From the NCBI RefSeq assembly GCF_016811075.1, contig NZ_JAFBGL010000001.1, forward strand, positions 434,001-498,000: 64,000 nucleotides of DNA. Reading direction: 5' to 3'. Source of the DNA: Oceaniferula flava. GTDB lineage: Bacteria; Verrucomicrobiota; Verrucomicrobiia; Verrucomicrobiales; Akkermansiaceae. The notes beneath the pieces were generated by a model. It was not told where the DNA came from. It made no database searches and saw nothing but the letters and a program-made list of their open reading frames with translations. Positions 1 through 9,359 of the stretch are shown here, piece by piece (the first letter of the stretch is position 1; each line of letters begins with the position of its first letter). The translations under genes were made by a program, and so were the position numbers.

Positions 1-3000
1 AGATACCAGCCCATGCACGGGTGGTAGGTGACTTCCCTGAGGATGTCCAAGTAGTTGCCGAGGCCGTTGCGGACAAAAATATCATAGTAATCCGCCATCG
101 GCTCCGGCTTGTTATCCAGCGTGGCATCCTTTCTTGAAACCACGAGGATTTGCGAGAGCGCGAAGGCCATGCGCTGGCGCAGCTGGTCCTCGCCGGAGAT
201 CGCGGCACGGGCAAAGGCGGTGGTGATATTTGAGCCTCCTACACTAGAGCTGTTAGGATCGGCGTCGTAGGTTTGGTCGGCGCGCGGGCCATTGTGATCC
301 ACTTTAATCTCGCGGATGTATGAGCTATGCAGGGTGGGGGGCTTCGCCAGCTGGTCGTCAAGCCAGCCCTCGTATCCCAGCTCACGGACATGCTCGGTGT
401 CTTTCATCGTGGGGCCAAAGCTGGCCTGGGTGAGGAAACGTGCGGCGGAACGTTTCGATGGCGTGCCTGAGGCGCTGCTGCCGGGGAGACCTCCACTTTT
501 TGACGACCCTTGCATCATTTCTAGAAAGCTAAGGTAATCGCCCGAGAGTGTCGCTCCGCTGGAATTCACCAAGGCGATGCGGGTGGAATTCTCCGTGCCG
601 GAGCCGCTGTTATCGGCGGAGGTTCCCAAGACCGATTCCTCTGTCCAGTCGCTGAGGCCATCGAGGTCGGTGTCTCGGTCGGAAATCTGAATTTTGTAAA
701 AGGAGAGTGTTTCAGGGGTGAGCAAGACGTCCGGAATGGTCTGATAGATCATGCCGTTCGATGCGCTCGGAGCAGGCAGACCGGTGACGGCGTCCCAGCC
801 GACCAATGTCTCACTCGCACAGACGGTGAAATCTTTTCCAACAACATCCGGCCACTCGATCACCAAGTCATCGCCGGATCGTCCAAGCGTGGATTTTGGA
901 TGGGAGTTGGCATCGGTGGGATTGGTGCCGGCGATGCTTTCTTGGAAATTGCTGAAACCATCGCCGTCGTCATCGCCGCCGGCTGTTAGTCCTGAGACTC
1001 CGGCCCAGAGTTCCCAAGCATCGGATAGGCCGTTGCCGTCGAGGTCTTCGTTAGCGCTGGGAGGTGAGAAGGTGAAAAAGGCGGGCAGGGAGAGGGCTGA
1101 GGTGGGATCGGTGCCGTGGGCGAGCTCCACGTTATCGTCGACGCCGTCGCCATCGCTGTCGCTGACATTCGGATTGGTGCCCGCGAGGTATTCATCGACG
1201 TTGGAAATGCCATCGCCATCGGCATCCACATCGGGGGCGAGATCTCCACCGTAGCTGCTTTCCCAAGCGTCATCCATGCCGTCGTTATCGAGGTCGGTCG
1301 GTCCGAAGGACGCCCGACTGATCACCGCGGTGACGCCGTCCGAGGTCTCCATGGTGATGGTGTTTTCATCATCGTCGATCGCCCAGATTGCGGTTCCGTT
1401 GCGGATCTCGGCATTGTATGAACGCATGCCGGTTTCCGTGGAGGAGTTGATCAATACGGGGTTGTTAGGATCGCTGAAGTCGTAGGTATTGAACGTTACC
1501 GTCCAGGTGTTCTCGGCATCACCCCACACCGAGGGAGCCACAGGTGGGTCTTCCTGAGCGATGCACTCAAAACGCAGCGGCGAGGTATCGTCTTCCCGAC
1601 CTTTCATACTGAGTCCGAGAGAGGCTGAGAGATCGGCGGGTGGATCGCCGCTGCCGTTGTTATACCACGACCAATCAGGGTTGTTATCGCGATAAAACAC
1701 ACCGTTCCGGCTGGTGTTGTAGTAGGTGATGCTGCCCTCTTCATAACTGAGGCCCATGGTGAGCGCGCCGCGCCAGTCCGAGTCCTTGATTTCGGCGCGG
1801 AGTTGTAAAAGCACATCTTCACCCCACTCGTTGGTGGTGATCAGGCCGGTGCCGTGGTCGAGCAGCATGCGCACGTTGTCGACGCGCCAGACCCAGCGGT
1901 GATTGCCGGCCTCCCACTGCGGCACGGTGGCTGCGGCGGCGGTGATGTTGGTATCGGTGGGGTCGGTGCCGGCGAGCAGTTCATCGTAGTCCGAGGTTCC
2001 ATCCGCATCCGTGTCCGCGAGGGCAGGGTTGGTGACGTAGGGATTGTTGAGGATTTCCACGCCGTCGAGAATCTTGTCGCCATCGCTGTCCGAAACCAGA
2101 GGGTCCGCCCCGTGCGCGGCTTCCTGGCCATCGGGGAGCTGGTCGTTATCGGTGTCTGGGTTGTTGGGATCGGTGCCGGCGAGAAACTCGCCGTGGTTGC
2201 TGAGTCCGTCGTTGTCGGCATCGGCCGTGGCGTCGCTGCTTTGCGGATCGAGTCGATGCTGGATCTCATAGGAGTCGGGCATGTTGTCGCCATCCGTGTC
2301 CTGTGAGACATTGACCAGCTGGATGGCGTGCACGCCGGTGTTACCTGAAATCGAAGCATTCTGAACGGTGATCACCGGGCCGGTGACATTGCGATAGAGC
2401 ACGTAGTTCGATTCCTCAGCCGTGGGGTCCGTGGTGGCGGTGGCCTCGATGAATCGTAAAAACGGGGGCGTGACGTAGGTGAGGTAGTAACGGTCCGTGG
2501 CAGGGTCTGCGTTCAAGCGGACGGCGCCTTTGCGGTAGTTGTTAAACGCACCCACATAGACGTAGAGATCATAGGTTCCGGCGGGGATGTTGCTGAGGGC
2601 GATCTCGGTGGGGGTGCCGGAGAAATCTTGGTAACCATCAAGACAGCCGGTCCAGATTTTCTGATCCGGGCTGCCGATGTTCCTGGTGTAATCGCTCCTT
2701 GAGGCCGACCACGTGGCGGTGATGCCCGAGCTGGTGTTGATGCTGTTGGTGAGGTCGACAATGCTTCCTGAGGCATCGGTATTGTGGCTGAGAGGCTCGG
2801 TGTTATTCCAGTATCGTTGCGGGAAAACGCCGGCTTGCTCGTGGAGTTCGATCAATGTGTCGTGGCGACGGGTGGAGGTGAAACTGAGCGCCACAGCGCC
2901 ATCGAACAACAAAGGTGTGCTGGCTGAGTTGAGTGGGTCGGTGCCGCGTTCTATTTCCATGGGGTCGGAGACGCCGTCGCCATCGGAGTCGGCTAACAGC

Positions 3001-3878
3001 GGATTGCTGGCAGTTTCCTGACCGTCGAGCAGAGTGTCGCCGTCGCTGTCGGGGTTGAATGGATCGGTGCCGGCGGTGTGTTCCTGGCCGTCGTTGAGTC
3101 CGTCGTGATCGCTGTCGGCGGCCAGCGGCGAGGTGCCGTCGGCGAACTCTTCGGCATTGCTTCGGCCGTCTGAGTCGGGGTCTTCGGCGGCGTCCGACGG
3201 GTTGCTGTCGTCGAAGCCATAGAGCTGCTCCCACCAGAGCGGAATGGTATCGGAATCAGTATCCGTTAGTCCGTCATCATCGGAGGAGAGCGCGACAAAA
3301 TCGATCCGCGTCCAGCTGTTCGGAGTGCCGCCGGTTTCGCGAAGCTCCACGGTATTGCCGGCGGTGGATGTGGCATTCACTGAGCTGGAGCTGAAACTGA
3401 CATCGAAGTGATGTTCTTCCTGCACGTCACTGGCGCTGGCGACGACAACACCATTGAAGCGCAGCTCTAGATCCCGACTGCCGTAGCCGGGGCCGGACGC
3501 GTCATTTTCCCAACGACCGCTGCTGAAAAACTTGACCTGCAGCCGGAGCCTGGAGGTGGTCGAGGCCTGTGAGGCGCTGAGATTGAAGTGGATGTTGTTG
3601 CTAGGGTCGGCTTCACGCAGTGCGCGCTCGAAATGGTTCAGTGCCTCGTCGGTGGCCACGGTGCCGACGCCATTTGGATAGCTGCCCGCGAAGTAGTAAT
3701 GGTCATCGGCGGCGGTGGGGCTGCCATTTCCAGATGTCACCGACCAGTCTTCAGATTTAAACTCGGCGGTGCTGTCATCGTCATTACCTAACTGCCAAAC
3801 AGGGGCAAATGTCTGGGCGGACGCTCCCAAGGAAAAGGTGCAGAGCAGCAGGGGGACGGAAGCGAGATGGGCCTTCAT
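1..3878 (-). CDS. DUF1800 secreted protein with calcium-binding repeats (C-terminus cut by window edge)
   Basis: The frame is open from ATG 3878 to base 1, about 1,292 codons, so the C-terminus is missing. It opens with a signal peptide ([21 protein letters not shown]). A lectin-like or carbohydrate-binding stretch follows, then several blocks of thrombospondin type-3-like repeats of the form DxDxDGxxD...GTDP, which bind calcium in characterised relatives. The last visible part ([13 protein letters not shown], ending HPCMGWYL) matches the start of a DUF1800 domain. Such proteins are common in Planctomycetes and Verrucomicrobia, often beside a DUF1501 protein. The start lies 11 bp downstream of the PEP-CTERM gene, suggesting co-transcription. 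Function is unknown; an extracellular surface role is inferred. Confidence 0.85.
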   Translation of the reverse strand, partial: MKAHLASVPLLLCTFSLGASAQTFAPVWQLGNDDDSTAEFKSEDWSVTSGNGSPTAADDHYYFAGSYPNGVGTVATDEALNHFERALREADPSNNIHFNLSASQASTTSRLRLQVKFFSSGRWENDASGPGYGSRDLELRFNGVVVASASDVQEEHHFDVSFSSSSVNATSTAGNTVELRETGGTPNSWTRIDFVALSSDDDGLTDTDSDTIPLWWEQLYGFDDSNPSDAAEDPDSDGRSNAEEFADGTSPLAADSDHDGLNDGQEHTAGTDPFNPDSDGDTLLDGQETASNPLLADSDGDGVSDPMEIERGTDPLNSASTPLLFDGAVALSFTSTRRHDTLIELHEQAGVFPQRYWNNTEPLSHNTDASGSIVDLTNSINTSSGITATWSASRSDYTRNIGSPDQKIWTGCLDGYQDFSGTPTEIALSNIPAGTYDLYVYVGAFNNYRKGAVRLNADPATDRYYLTYVTPPFLRFIEATATTDPTAEESNYVLYRNVTGPVITVQNASISGNTGVHAIQLVNVSQDTDGDNMPDSYEIQHRLDPQSSDATADADNDGLSNHGEFLAGTDPNNPDTDNDQLPDGQEAAHGADPLVSDSDGDKILDGVEILNNPYVTNPALADTDADGTSDYDELLAGTDPTDTNITAAAATVPQWEAGNHRWVWRVDNVRMLLDHGTGLITTNEWGEDVLLQLRAEIKDSDWRGALTMGLSYEEGSITYYNTSRNGVFYRDNNPDWSWYNNGSGDPPADLSASLGLSMKGREDDTSPLRFECIAQEDPPVAPSVWGDAENTWTVTFNTYDFSDPNNPVLINSSTETGMRSYNAEIRNGTAIWAIDDDENTITMETSDGVTAVISRASFGPTDLDNDGMDDAWESSYGGDLAPDVDADGDGISNVDEYLAGTNPNVSDSDGDGVDDNVELAHGTDPTSALSLPAFFTFSPPSANEDLDGNGLSDAWELWAGVSGLTAGGDDDGDGFSNFQESIAGTNPTDANSHPKSTLGRSGDDLVIEWPDVVGKDFTVCASETLVGWDAVTGLPAPSASNGMIYQTIPDVLLTPETLSFYKIQISDRDTDLDGLSDWTEESVLGTSADNSGSGTENSTRIALVNSSGATLSGDYLSFLEMMQGSSKSGGLPGSSASGTPSKRSAARFLTQASFGPTMKDTEHVRELGYEGWLDDQLAKPPTLHSSYIREIKVDHNGPRADQTYDADPNSSSVGGSNITTAFARAAISGEDQLRQRMAFALSQILVVSRKDATLDNKPEPMADYYDIFVRNGLGNYLDILREVTYHPCMGWY

Positions 3879-3889
3879 GATGTGTGTGA

Positions 3890-4552
3890 TTAGATTTTCC
3901 TGCGCATCAGCAGGGTGGTGAGCCCCATAGTGAGCATCGCGATCGAGCTGGGCTCGGGCACGAGGGTGATGTTATCGACGGTGAACGAGCCGGAGACTGA
4001 GGATCCTTTGAAGTCTCCTGAGCTGGCGTTGTGCAGAATTCGGATTTGGCTGACGTCGGCGAGCGCGGCACTCAGATCGCTGCCGCCTGCGGAGCTCAGT
4101 GAGCTGGCATCGAGCTGAAACAGAAAGGTGCCACGGTCGCTGGGTGAGAGTTCGATCGGCACCGAGGAGGTCCATCGGTTTCCAGCCGAACCACCCTCAA
4201 TGCCCACGCGCATGAATAAGGTGGAGCCGCTGTTGTTGACCAAATCCATCTGCACGGCGGTGATGCCCGCGGCGGTGTAGTCGCCGGTCCAGGCTGCGGT
4301 GGTGTTGGGCACCACGAGTCGAGACCCGGCTCCGGAGCCGCCACTCGAGGTCACTAACAATAGATCGTTGAAGGGGCCGTCGAACTGAATGCTGGTCTGG
4401 TTTCCGTTGCTCACCGGATGCTGCCAGCCATCTTTGTTTTCGGACTCAAAGTCGCTGACATGCGCCAGCGTGGCTGCGGAGAGGTTTCCTTCGAGCAATG
4501 AAAGCCCGCAGATAGCCAGTAGACATGATAAACCCCGCATATGTAAATACAT
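3890..4552 (-). CDS. PEP-CTERM sorting domain protein
   Basis: A 220-residue exported protein. It has an N-terminal signal peptide ([20 protein letters not shown]...LSA), a beta-rich Ser/Gly/Thr-rich body resembling carbohydrate-binding domains, and a C-terminal PEP-CTERM signal: VPEPSS, a hydrophobic helix, then RRK. In known systems this tail is cut by an exosortase (EpsH family) and the protein is delivered to the surface or extracellular polysaccharide. No exosortase is in the window. It lies just upstream of the DUF1800 gene on the same strand. The ligand is unknown. A second in-frame ATG four codons in is an alternative start. Confidence 0.85.
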   Translation of the reverse strand: MYLHMRGLSCLLAICGLSLLEGNLSAATLAHVSDFESENKDGWQHPVSNGNQTSIQFDGPFNDLLLVTSSGGSGAGSRLVVPNTTAAWTGDYTAAGITAVQMDLVNNSGSTLFMRVGIEGGSAGNRWTSSVPIELSPSDRGTFLFQLDASSLSSAGGSDLSAALADVSQIRILHNASSGDFKGSSVSGSFTVDNITLVPEPSSIAMLTMGLTTLLMRRKI

Positions 4553-4634
4553 AGCAGGGTCGTGGCCACTCGGCCAAGGCTAGATTTCTAACTTTTCCTG
4601 ATATTCGCTCTGAATCAAGCAGTTGTCAGCGATC

Positions 4635-5297
4635 CTAGAGCTCATCTAACGTCATTGTCCGACTCTCTCCCTGCTCGTTGGTCTGCCAAATTTGACCAGA
4701 ATCGACGTCCAGAGCGCTGAGCCAGCCACCACCGTAGGCGCAGGTGTCGAGGCAGATGGCGTGGCCGAGGTTAGTGGGCAGGTCGCCTTGGATGGTGTGG
4801 CCGCAGACGACGGTTTTGCCGGAGATATGTGGCTGTTGGCTGTAAAATCGCTGGTAGTAATAAGTTTCCTGATCCTGCTGGTCGACCGGTGTCTGACTGG
4901 AAACCCCGGCGTGCACGAGGATGTGATTTTCCAGTTCGTGGTAGAGTTTCGCTGAGCGCATGAAGTCCCAGTGCGCCTCCGGCACGTCCTCGAAGCTGCC
5001 GCCGTAGGAGTCCAGCGTGTCTTGGCCGCCACACATCTCACTGAGAAAACGGTCGCGGTCCTGGCGGGTTTCCAGTGCGCGGATCATCTGGATTTCATGG
5101 TTGCCCATGAGATGCACGTAGTTGTGGTCTTTTTGGAATTCCAACAGGGAATCGATCACCGACTTCGAGTCGGGCCCGCGATCGACGTAGTCGCCGAGAG
5201 TGACGATGAGATCTTCTGCGCTGGGCTGGAGTTGCTCCAGCATGGTCATCAGCGCGTGGTGGCAGCCGTGAATGTCTCCGATGGCGATTCGTTGCAT
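4635..5297 (-). CDS. PPP-family metallophosphoesterase (serine/threonine phosphatase-like)
   Basis: About 220 residues. The metal-binding motifs of the PPP phosphatase fold are in order: GDIHG near the N-terminus, GDYVDRG about 30 residues later, GNHE, and later histidines in LVHAG and VCGHT. Members dephosphorylate phosphoserine/threonine proteins or cleave diadenosine polyphosphates, and the sequence does not tell which. ATG 5297 (MQRIAIGDIHG) is chosen because the motif follows directly; an in-frame TTG two codons upstream is possible. No partner kinase is nearby. The gene is separated from the PEP-CTERM gene by 82 bp. Confidence 0.9.
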   Translation of the reverse strand: MQRIAIGDIHGCHHALMTMLEQLQPSAEDLIVTLGDYVDRGPDSKSVIDSLLEFQKDHNYVHLMGNHEIQMIRALETRQDRDRFLSEMCGGQDTLDSYGGSFEDVPEAHWDFMRSAKLYHELENHILVHAGVSSQTPVDQQDQETYYYQRFYSQQPHISGKTVVCGHTIQGDLPTNLGHAICLDTCAYGGGWLSALDVDSGQIWQTNEQGESRTMTLDEL

Positions 5298-5447
5298 GGT
5301 CAAAAAATAGAAAAGGTTACTGGGGCTTCAATAGGGTAGCTGCTGGGGTGGGAACAAGGAGGAAATAAGGAAGCTCGCTGGAGGCGTGGCGCTATGCTCA
5401 CCAGTATTTTCTCCCGAAGCTAGCACGCTATCTGCTCAACTGACAAT

Positions 5448-6845
5448 ATGCCCACTACCGAACTGAAAACCACTTTAGACAAGGCCCTACAGGTGAACCT
5501 AGACCCCAAACGCTACGGCACATTTGCAGAAATTGGTGCCGGGCAGGAGGTGGTGCGATGGTTTTTCCGCGCCGGAGCGGCAGCAGGGACTATTTCCAAA
5601 AGTATCTCCGCTTACGACATGAAGGTGAGCGATGCGATTTATGGTCGTTGCAAGCGCTACGTTTGCCGGGACCGACTCGAAAGCATGCTCGAATATGAGC
5701 AAGACCTCAACCTCGAGCGACTGAAATCGGAGCGCGGGGATACCACTGCCTTTTTCACCTTTGCCGATACCGTCTCGGCGCGCAACTACCATGGAACCAA
5801 CGAATGCCATGGCTGGATGGGCGTCCGTTTCCAAGCGCATCCACGCGATGAAAGCAGCCAAATCATCATTCACGTCAGAATGCTGGACACCACCAATGCG
5901 CTCCAGCAGGAAGCGCTCGGCGTGGTGGGGGTGAACCTGCTCTACGGCGCCTGCATGCTGCACCATCACCCGGACAAGCTGATCGAGTCGCTGCTCGATA
6001 ACCTCTCCACGGCACGCATTGAAATCGATATGATTGAGTTCTCTGGGATCGAGTTTCGCCATGTGGACAATCGTCTGATGAGCCTGAAGCTGGTCCAGCT
6101 GGGCCTGACCAGTGCGGCGATGTTTGGTGCGAAAGGGAAGGTGCTGCAGCCGTCCGAGGTGCTCCGCAAGAAGGCAGTGCTGGTGGAGCGCGGCAGCTTC
6201 CGCCCGGTCTGCAACACCAATATCGATATCATGCGCTGCGCCCACGAGCGCTTTATCGTGGAACCTGAAGTCGATGCCGACTCGGTGATCCAGATTATGG
6301 AAGTGACCATGAGTAACCTGATGGCCGACGGGCAGATCGACTATCGAGATTTCCTGGCGCGAGCCGATATGCTGGTGGCCTGCGGCATGACGGTGCTGAT
6401 CTCGGACTATTTCCAATACTACCGCCTCGCCGCCTATCTCAGTCGCTACACCAAGAAAAAGATCGGCATCACCATGGGCATCGGCAGTGTGCGGGAGCTA
6501 TTTGATGAGAAATACTACACCGCTCTGGAAGGGGGAATTCTCGAGTCGTTTGGCAGATTGTTTAAAAATGACCTGAAGCTCTATGTCTACCCGCTCAAGG
6601 ATGCTAACAAGAAAGAGCTGATGACCATCGAGAATCTTGAGGTTTCCGAGGATCTGAAAAACCTCTACAACTACCTGATCGACCGTGGCTGCATCGAACA
6701 GCTCACCAATCACGATGAAGAATGCCTCGAGGTCTTTTCCAGAGATGTGCTGGCCAAGATAGCAGCCGGCGATAAGAGCTGGGAAAAGATGGTGCCGGAA
6801 GAGGTCGCCGAGGTGATAAAAACTCGAGGCTACTTCGGCGCCTAG
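5448..6845 (+). CDS. Conserved protein of unknown function (465 aa)
   Basis: A soluble-looking 465-residue protein with no signal peptide or membrane segment. The N-terminal region around YGTFAEIGAGQEVVRWFFRAG and the later ECHGWMGVRFQ recall a family conserved in Bacteroidetes, Verrucomicrobia and Leptospira. From memory, database entries of this family sometimes bear the label TonB-dependent receptor; nothing in the sequence looks like a beta-barrel or plug, so that name should not be used. The middle is rich in Met, Asp and His. It stands alone, upstream of the island, with its stop about 50 bp before a hairpin that probably served the opposite strand. Function is not inferred. Confidence 0.8.
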   Translation: MPTTELKTTLDKALQVNLDPKRYGTFAEIGAGQEVVRWFFRAGAAAGTISKSISAYDMKVSDAIYGRCKRYVCRDRLESMLEYEQDLNLERLKSERGDTTAFFTFADTVSARNYHGTNECHGWMGVRFQAHPRDESSQIIIHVRMLDTTNALQQEALGVVGVNLLYGACMLHHHPDKLIESLLDNLSTARIEIDMIEFSGIEFRHVDNRLMSLKLVQLGLTSAAMFGAKGKVLQPSEVLRKKAVLVERGSFRPVCNTNIDIMRCAHERFIVEPEVDADSVIQIMEVTMSNLMADGQIDYRDFLARADMLVACGMTVLISDYFQYYRLAAYLSRYTKKKIGITMGIGSVRELFDEKYYTALEGGILESFGRLFKNDLKLYVYPLKDANKKELMTIENLEVSEDLKNLYNYLIDRGCIEQLTNHDEECLEVFSRDVLAKIAAGDKSWEKMVPEEVAEVIKTRGYFGA

Positions 6846-6890
6846 GGAAGGGTCGATTGGAAGATCGACGGAAATGCCAGCTTCGAGGGC

Positions 6891-6923
6891 AAAAAAATTC
6901 CCGCTCGTGTGACCGAGCGGGAA
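6891..6923 (-). terminator. Rho-independent terminator, minus strand (ancestral tRNA-Phe terminator)
   Basis: A perfect 10-bp stem (6898-6907 with 6914-6923, arm TTCCCGCTCG) with a 6-nt loop. On the minus strand it is followed by seven T residues (A7 at 6891-6897). It lies 19 bp beyond the left 52-bp tRNA repeat, in the position expected for the terminator of the tRNA-Phe transcript before the island inserted. It may also stop the 465-residue gene from the other side, but there the T-run is poor. Confidence 0.8.
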
Positions 6924-6941
6924 ATATTAAGCAGGAGGAAA

Positions 6942-6993
6942 AAATGGTGGCTCCACTCGGATTCGAACCAAGGACACGCGGATTTTCAATCCG
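6942..6993 (-). repeat. attL: 3' half of tRNA-Phe, 52-bp direct repeat
   Basis: Bases 6942-6993 are identical to 15180-15231. The copy contains the 3' half of tRNA-Phe on the minus strand: CCA end, acceptor 3' strand, T arm, variable loop, and the anticodon arm up to its 5' stem. The match ends abruptly at 6994, so this is not a complete tRNA. It is the chromosomal 3' end displaced by integration. Confidence 0.95.
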
Positions 6994-7071
6994 TTAATCG
7001 ATCATTAAATCCATTGATTTACAGTGGTTTGTTTCTTTTTGAATTGCCTTATTCCGTTTATTCTCGACTTT

Positions 7072-7091
7072 TAACTGCGATATTGCAGTAA
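7072..7091 (+). promoter_or_regulatory. Candidate integrase arm site or operator, left
   Basis: TAACTGC (7072-7078) and its near inverse GCAGTAA (7085-7091) form an inverted repeat with a 6-bp spacer, ending 6 bp before the integrase ATG. The 12-mer TAACTGCGATAT recurs near the right end at 15112-15123. Presence at both element ends suggests an arm-type Int/Xis site, and the position also allows repression of int. Confidence 0.45.
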
Positions 7092-7097
7092 TGGTTC

Positions 7098-8279
7098 ATG
7101 CCCAGAACTCCACGATTTGATTACAGAAAGACCTCGAAAGGTTGGCTGGTGAATGTGCCAGCCAGTGCATCAGACACCGGTAAATTCCGCCGCCGGTATT
7201 TCTCGACGCGTGACGAGGCTAAGGCCGAAGCTAAGCGGCTACGTGAAGCGGCCAATGGAACACGGGCAAAGGCAATCGACATTCGGGCCGATCTGGCCGC
7301 CGATGCGATCAAGGCGAGCGAGTTGCTGAGTGAATGGGGCATATCTTTAACGCAGGCTGCGATGCATTATATTGAGCATCACGACACGCGAAGCAAGGCC
7401 CCTACGCTCTGCGATGCCTGGACGGCAGGATTGAAGCACAGGGAAAACCACAGGCCGCGAACATTGGCCGACTTCCGAGCATGGGAAAAGGCACTGCCTG
7501 AATGGTTCATGTCGATGAACTGCCACGACATCACCGCCGACGATATCCAGAAGGCTCTGGACGAAACCACCGACGGTCAGACTCGGTGGAAAAACGGAAT
7601 GCGTAACATTTCAGCTATACTTGGCGACGTGGTGAAAAGTGGTGCTATTGAAAAGAACCCAGTGAAGGCGATGAAGGTGAAGCGAAACCCAGAGTCGTCT
7701 GATGAGGTGACCACCTACACGCCCAAGGAACTCAAGGCACTATTTGCAGCGTGTGTTGATTACCCAGAGGGGGAGACTGATCGGCTTTGCTCTGGTTGCG
7801 CTATGCCTTTTGCTTTCATGGCCTTTGCTGGCATCCGGCCCGAAGAAGTCACCAAGTTGCGCTGGGAGAATGTCTCCTTGGAGCTTGGCAACATCAGAAT
7901 CGACGCGACGATTGCTAAAAAGCTGTATCGCCGAAATGTTAGAATTCAGCCGACCCTAGAAAAATGGATCGAGTCAATCCCCGCCAAGGAGCGTGTGGGC
8001 AAGATCATTCCTCCGCGATGGCGATTTAAAGCTGCTAAAGTCCGCAGTAAGGCAGGTATCGACGGCAGAGAGAAGCAGGACGCGCTGAGGCATTCATTCG
8101 GCAGTTATTTACTCGCCACGGAAGGTGATCTTGACGCGCTTAAGTCCGATATGGGGCACGGGCACATGAGCACGTTCTTTGATCATTACCATAAGGCATT
8201 CACTAAGCGCGAAGCTTTGCCCTACTGGCAGGTATTACCCGCTGGCGCTAAACTATCCAATATTTCAGCCGTTGTTTGA
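7098..8279 (+). CDS. int: Tyrosine recombinase/integrase of the tRNA-Phe island
   Basis: A 393-residue site-specific recombinase. It has an N-terminal arm-binding-like region (about 1-60), a SAM-like core-binding domain (about 100-195) and a C-terminal catalytic domain. Visible catalytic residues are R247 (AGIRPEE), K275 or nearby, R331-H332 (DALRHSF), H354 (MGHGH) and Y364 (FDHYHKA). The usual first His of the HxxR motif is Asp328. The gene starts about 100 bp inside the left att repeat, the usual place for an integrase acting on a tRNA 3' end. ATG 7098 follows an inverted repeat that may control it. It presumably integrates and excises this element. Confidence 0.95.
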   Translation: MPRTPRFDYRKTSKGWLVNVPASASDTGKFRRRYFSTRDEAKAEAKRLREAANGTRAKAIDIRADLAADAIKASELLSEWGISLTQAAMHYIEHHDTRSKAPTLCDAWTAGLKHRENHRPRTLADFRAWEKALPEWFMSMNCHDITADDIQKALDETTDGQTRWKNGMRNISAILGDVVKSGAIEKNPVKAMKVKRNPESSDEVTTYTPKELKALFAACVDYPEGETDRLCSGCAMPFAFMAFAGIRPEEVTKLRWENVSLELGNIRIDATIAKKLYRRNVRIQPTLEKWIESIPAKERVGKIIPPRWRFKAAKVRSKAGIDGREKQDALRHSFGSYLLATEGDLDALKSDMGHGHMSTFFDHYHKAFTKREALPYWQVLPAGAKLSNISAVV

Positions 8280-8325
8280 TTACAATTAAAGCATTAACCG
8301 AAGTATCTTAACTAAGAATATTGTT

Positions 8326-8820
8326 ATGAGTGAAAAAACTATTACGGGCGACGATGGCGTAGCGCGAACCTGCATGGAATGGATTAGTTTTCTATTTATG
8401 AAAATGACGGCTTTACGCGGAGGCGAAGACAATGACCAACTAACAATATTGAAGAGAGATTTTCACCTACATGATAGATTGGGAAGTGATCCCGAGACAC
8501 TAGGCAGAATTGCTAATGATTACGTCATAGCGTCGAAGCGCACCAAAGGCGAGTATCTACCGTCTGCGATGGAGCGATTATCAAAGTCTCCTAGTGATGG
8601 AAAAATATTCGAAACGAGACACCGGTTCATTTTGTTTGGAGCAGCACTTGTGAAATTTCAGAGAGAAAAAAGATCCCTCCCTGATACTCGCGTCGAGCTT
8701 GCTGATTATATGGTAGAAAGTTATGACCTTAAAAAGAGGCCGACTCGAAAGGATATATCGGAAGCTCTTGTGTATTTTTCCCTCTCTGAAGTGATAAGGA
8801 AATACTACAAGGGGAAGTGA
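8326..8820 (+). CDS. Island protein of unknown function (164 aa)
   Basis: A mostly alpha-helical, charged 164-residue protein with no signal peptide or recognised motif. It lies 46 bp after the integrase and is relatively AT-rich compared with the flanking chromosome, as accessory genes often are. Its place between integrase and the excisionase-like gene suggests a role in element maintenance, but nothing in the sequence shows this. Confidence 0.65.
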   Translation: MSEKTITGDDGVARTCMEWISFLFMKMTALRGGEDNDQLTILKRDFHLHDRLGSDPETLGRIANDYVIASKRTKGEYLPSAMERLSKSPSDGKIFETRHRFILFGAALVKFQREKRSLPDTRVELADYMVESYDLKKRPTRKDISEALVYFSLSEVIRKYYKGK

Positions 8821-8880
8821 TTGAGTGTTTCTCTCCCCTTTCTACTCAGTTCCAGTGAATTAAGAATAATTCCTACTGTC

Positions 8881-9108
8881 ATGAAGACAGTAACAAATAC
8901 AAAACAAGTCGAAGCGGGCGAGCCTATTCTCGTTCCAGCAAAAGTTATCGCTCGCGATATTAGCTGTTCATCACGCTATGTTCACATGCTCTACGAGCAA
9001 GGGGCGATTCCGGGCGTGAGATTCGGGAAAGCGTGCATCAGGTTCAACCGAGCCGCCGTGTTAGCGGCTCTTGGCGTGGAATCTGAAGCAGGAAAGGAGG
9101 CCGTCTAA
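8881..9108 (+). CDS. Excisionase-like MerR-type HTH protein (75 aa)
   Basis: A small basic protein whose core (PAKVIARDISCSSRYVHMLYEQGAIPGVRFG followed by CIRFNRAAV) has the layout of a winged-helix excisionase/HTH_17 domain: helix-turn-helix, then a wing with a conserved basic residue and the final helix. Such proteins bind attachment sites and direct excision, or act as repressors. ATG 8881 is preferred; a TTG at 8821 would add 20 hydrophobic residues that do not resemble coding sequence. Its stop overlaps the next ATG by one base (CTAATGG). Confidence 0.7.
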   Translation: MKTVTNTKQVEAGEPILVPAKVIARDISCSSRYVHMLYEQGAIPGVRFGKACIRFNRAAVLAALGVESEAGKEAV

Positions 9109-9359
9109 TGGACTCCACCGACGCGAAAACACTCTCGGTCATGATCGGGAATCGAGCTGCTGACAAACTAGCCACTGAAGCGCTAGAGCGGAAAAAAGAG
9201 AAGCTGAAGAATTATTGCAGTAATCTTCCTGCCGAAAAGCAAAAGCTAGTCAGCTGCCACTTTCCGGAGTTGATCGCCCACCAGAGTCATGAGCCGTTAG
9301 ACGATCTTGTCGAGTCCATCCGTGCCGCTGAATTCGAAGAGAAGGGAGCTAGCCAATGA
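9108..9359 (+). CDS. Small island protein (83 aa)
   Basis: A charged, helical 83-residue protein rich in Lys and Glu, with no recognised domain. Its start overlaps the stop of the excisionase-like gene by one base, and its own TGA overlaps the primase ATG (ATGA at 9356). Translational coupling with the primase is therefore likely, and a replication accessory role is a guess from position only. Confidence 0.65.
   Translation: MDSTDAKTLSVMIGNRAADKLATEALERKKEKLKNYCSNLPAEKQKLVSCHFPELIAHQSHEPLDDLVESIRAAEFEEKGASQ

Noticed and set aside
5499-6416. 305-residue minus-strand ORF
   Set aside because: Its His-rich, Arg-rich composition is typical of the reverse strand of a GC-rich gene, and it lies fully inside the conserved 465-residue CDS.
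6909-7091. 60-residue plus-strand ORF over the left tRNA fragment
   Set aside because: It reads antisense through the tRNA-Phe 3' half and a terminator hairpin. Peptides of this SDSNQG type are a known artefact of tRNA antisense strands.
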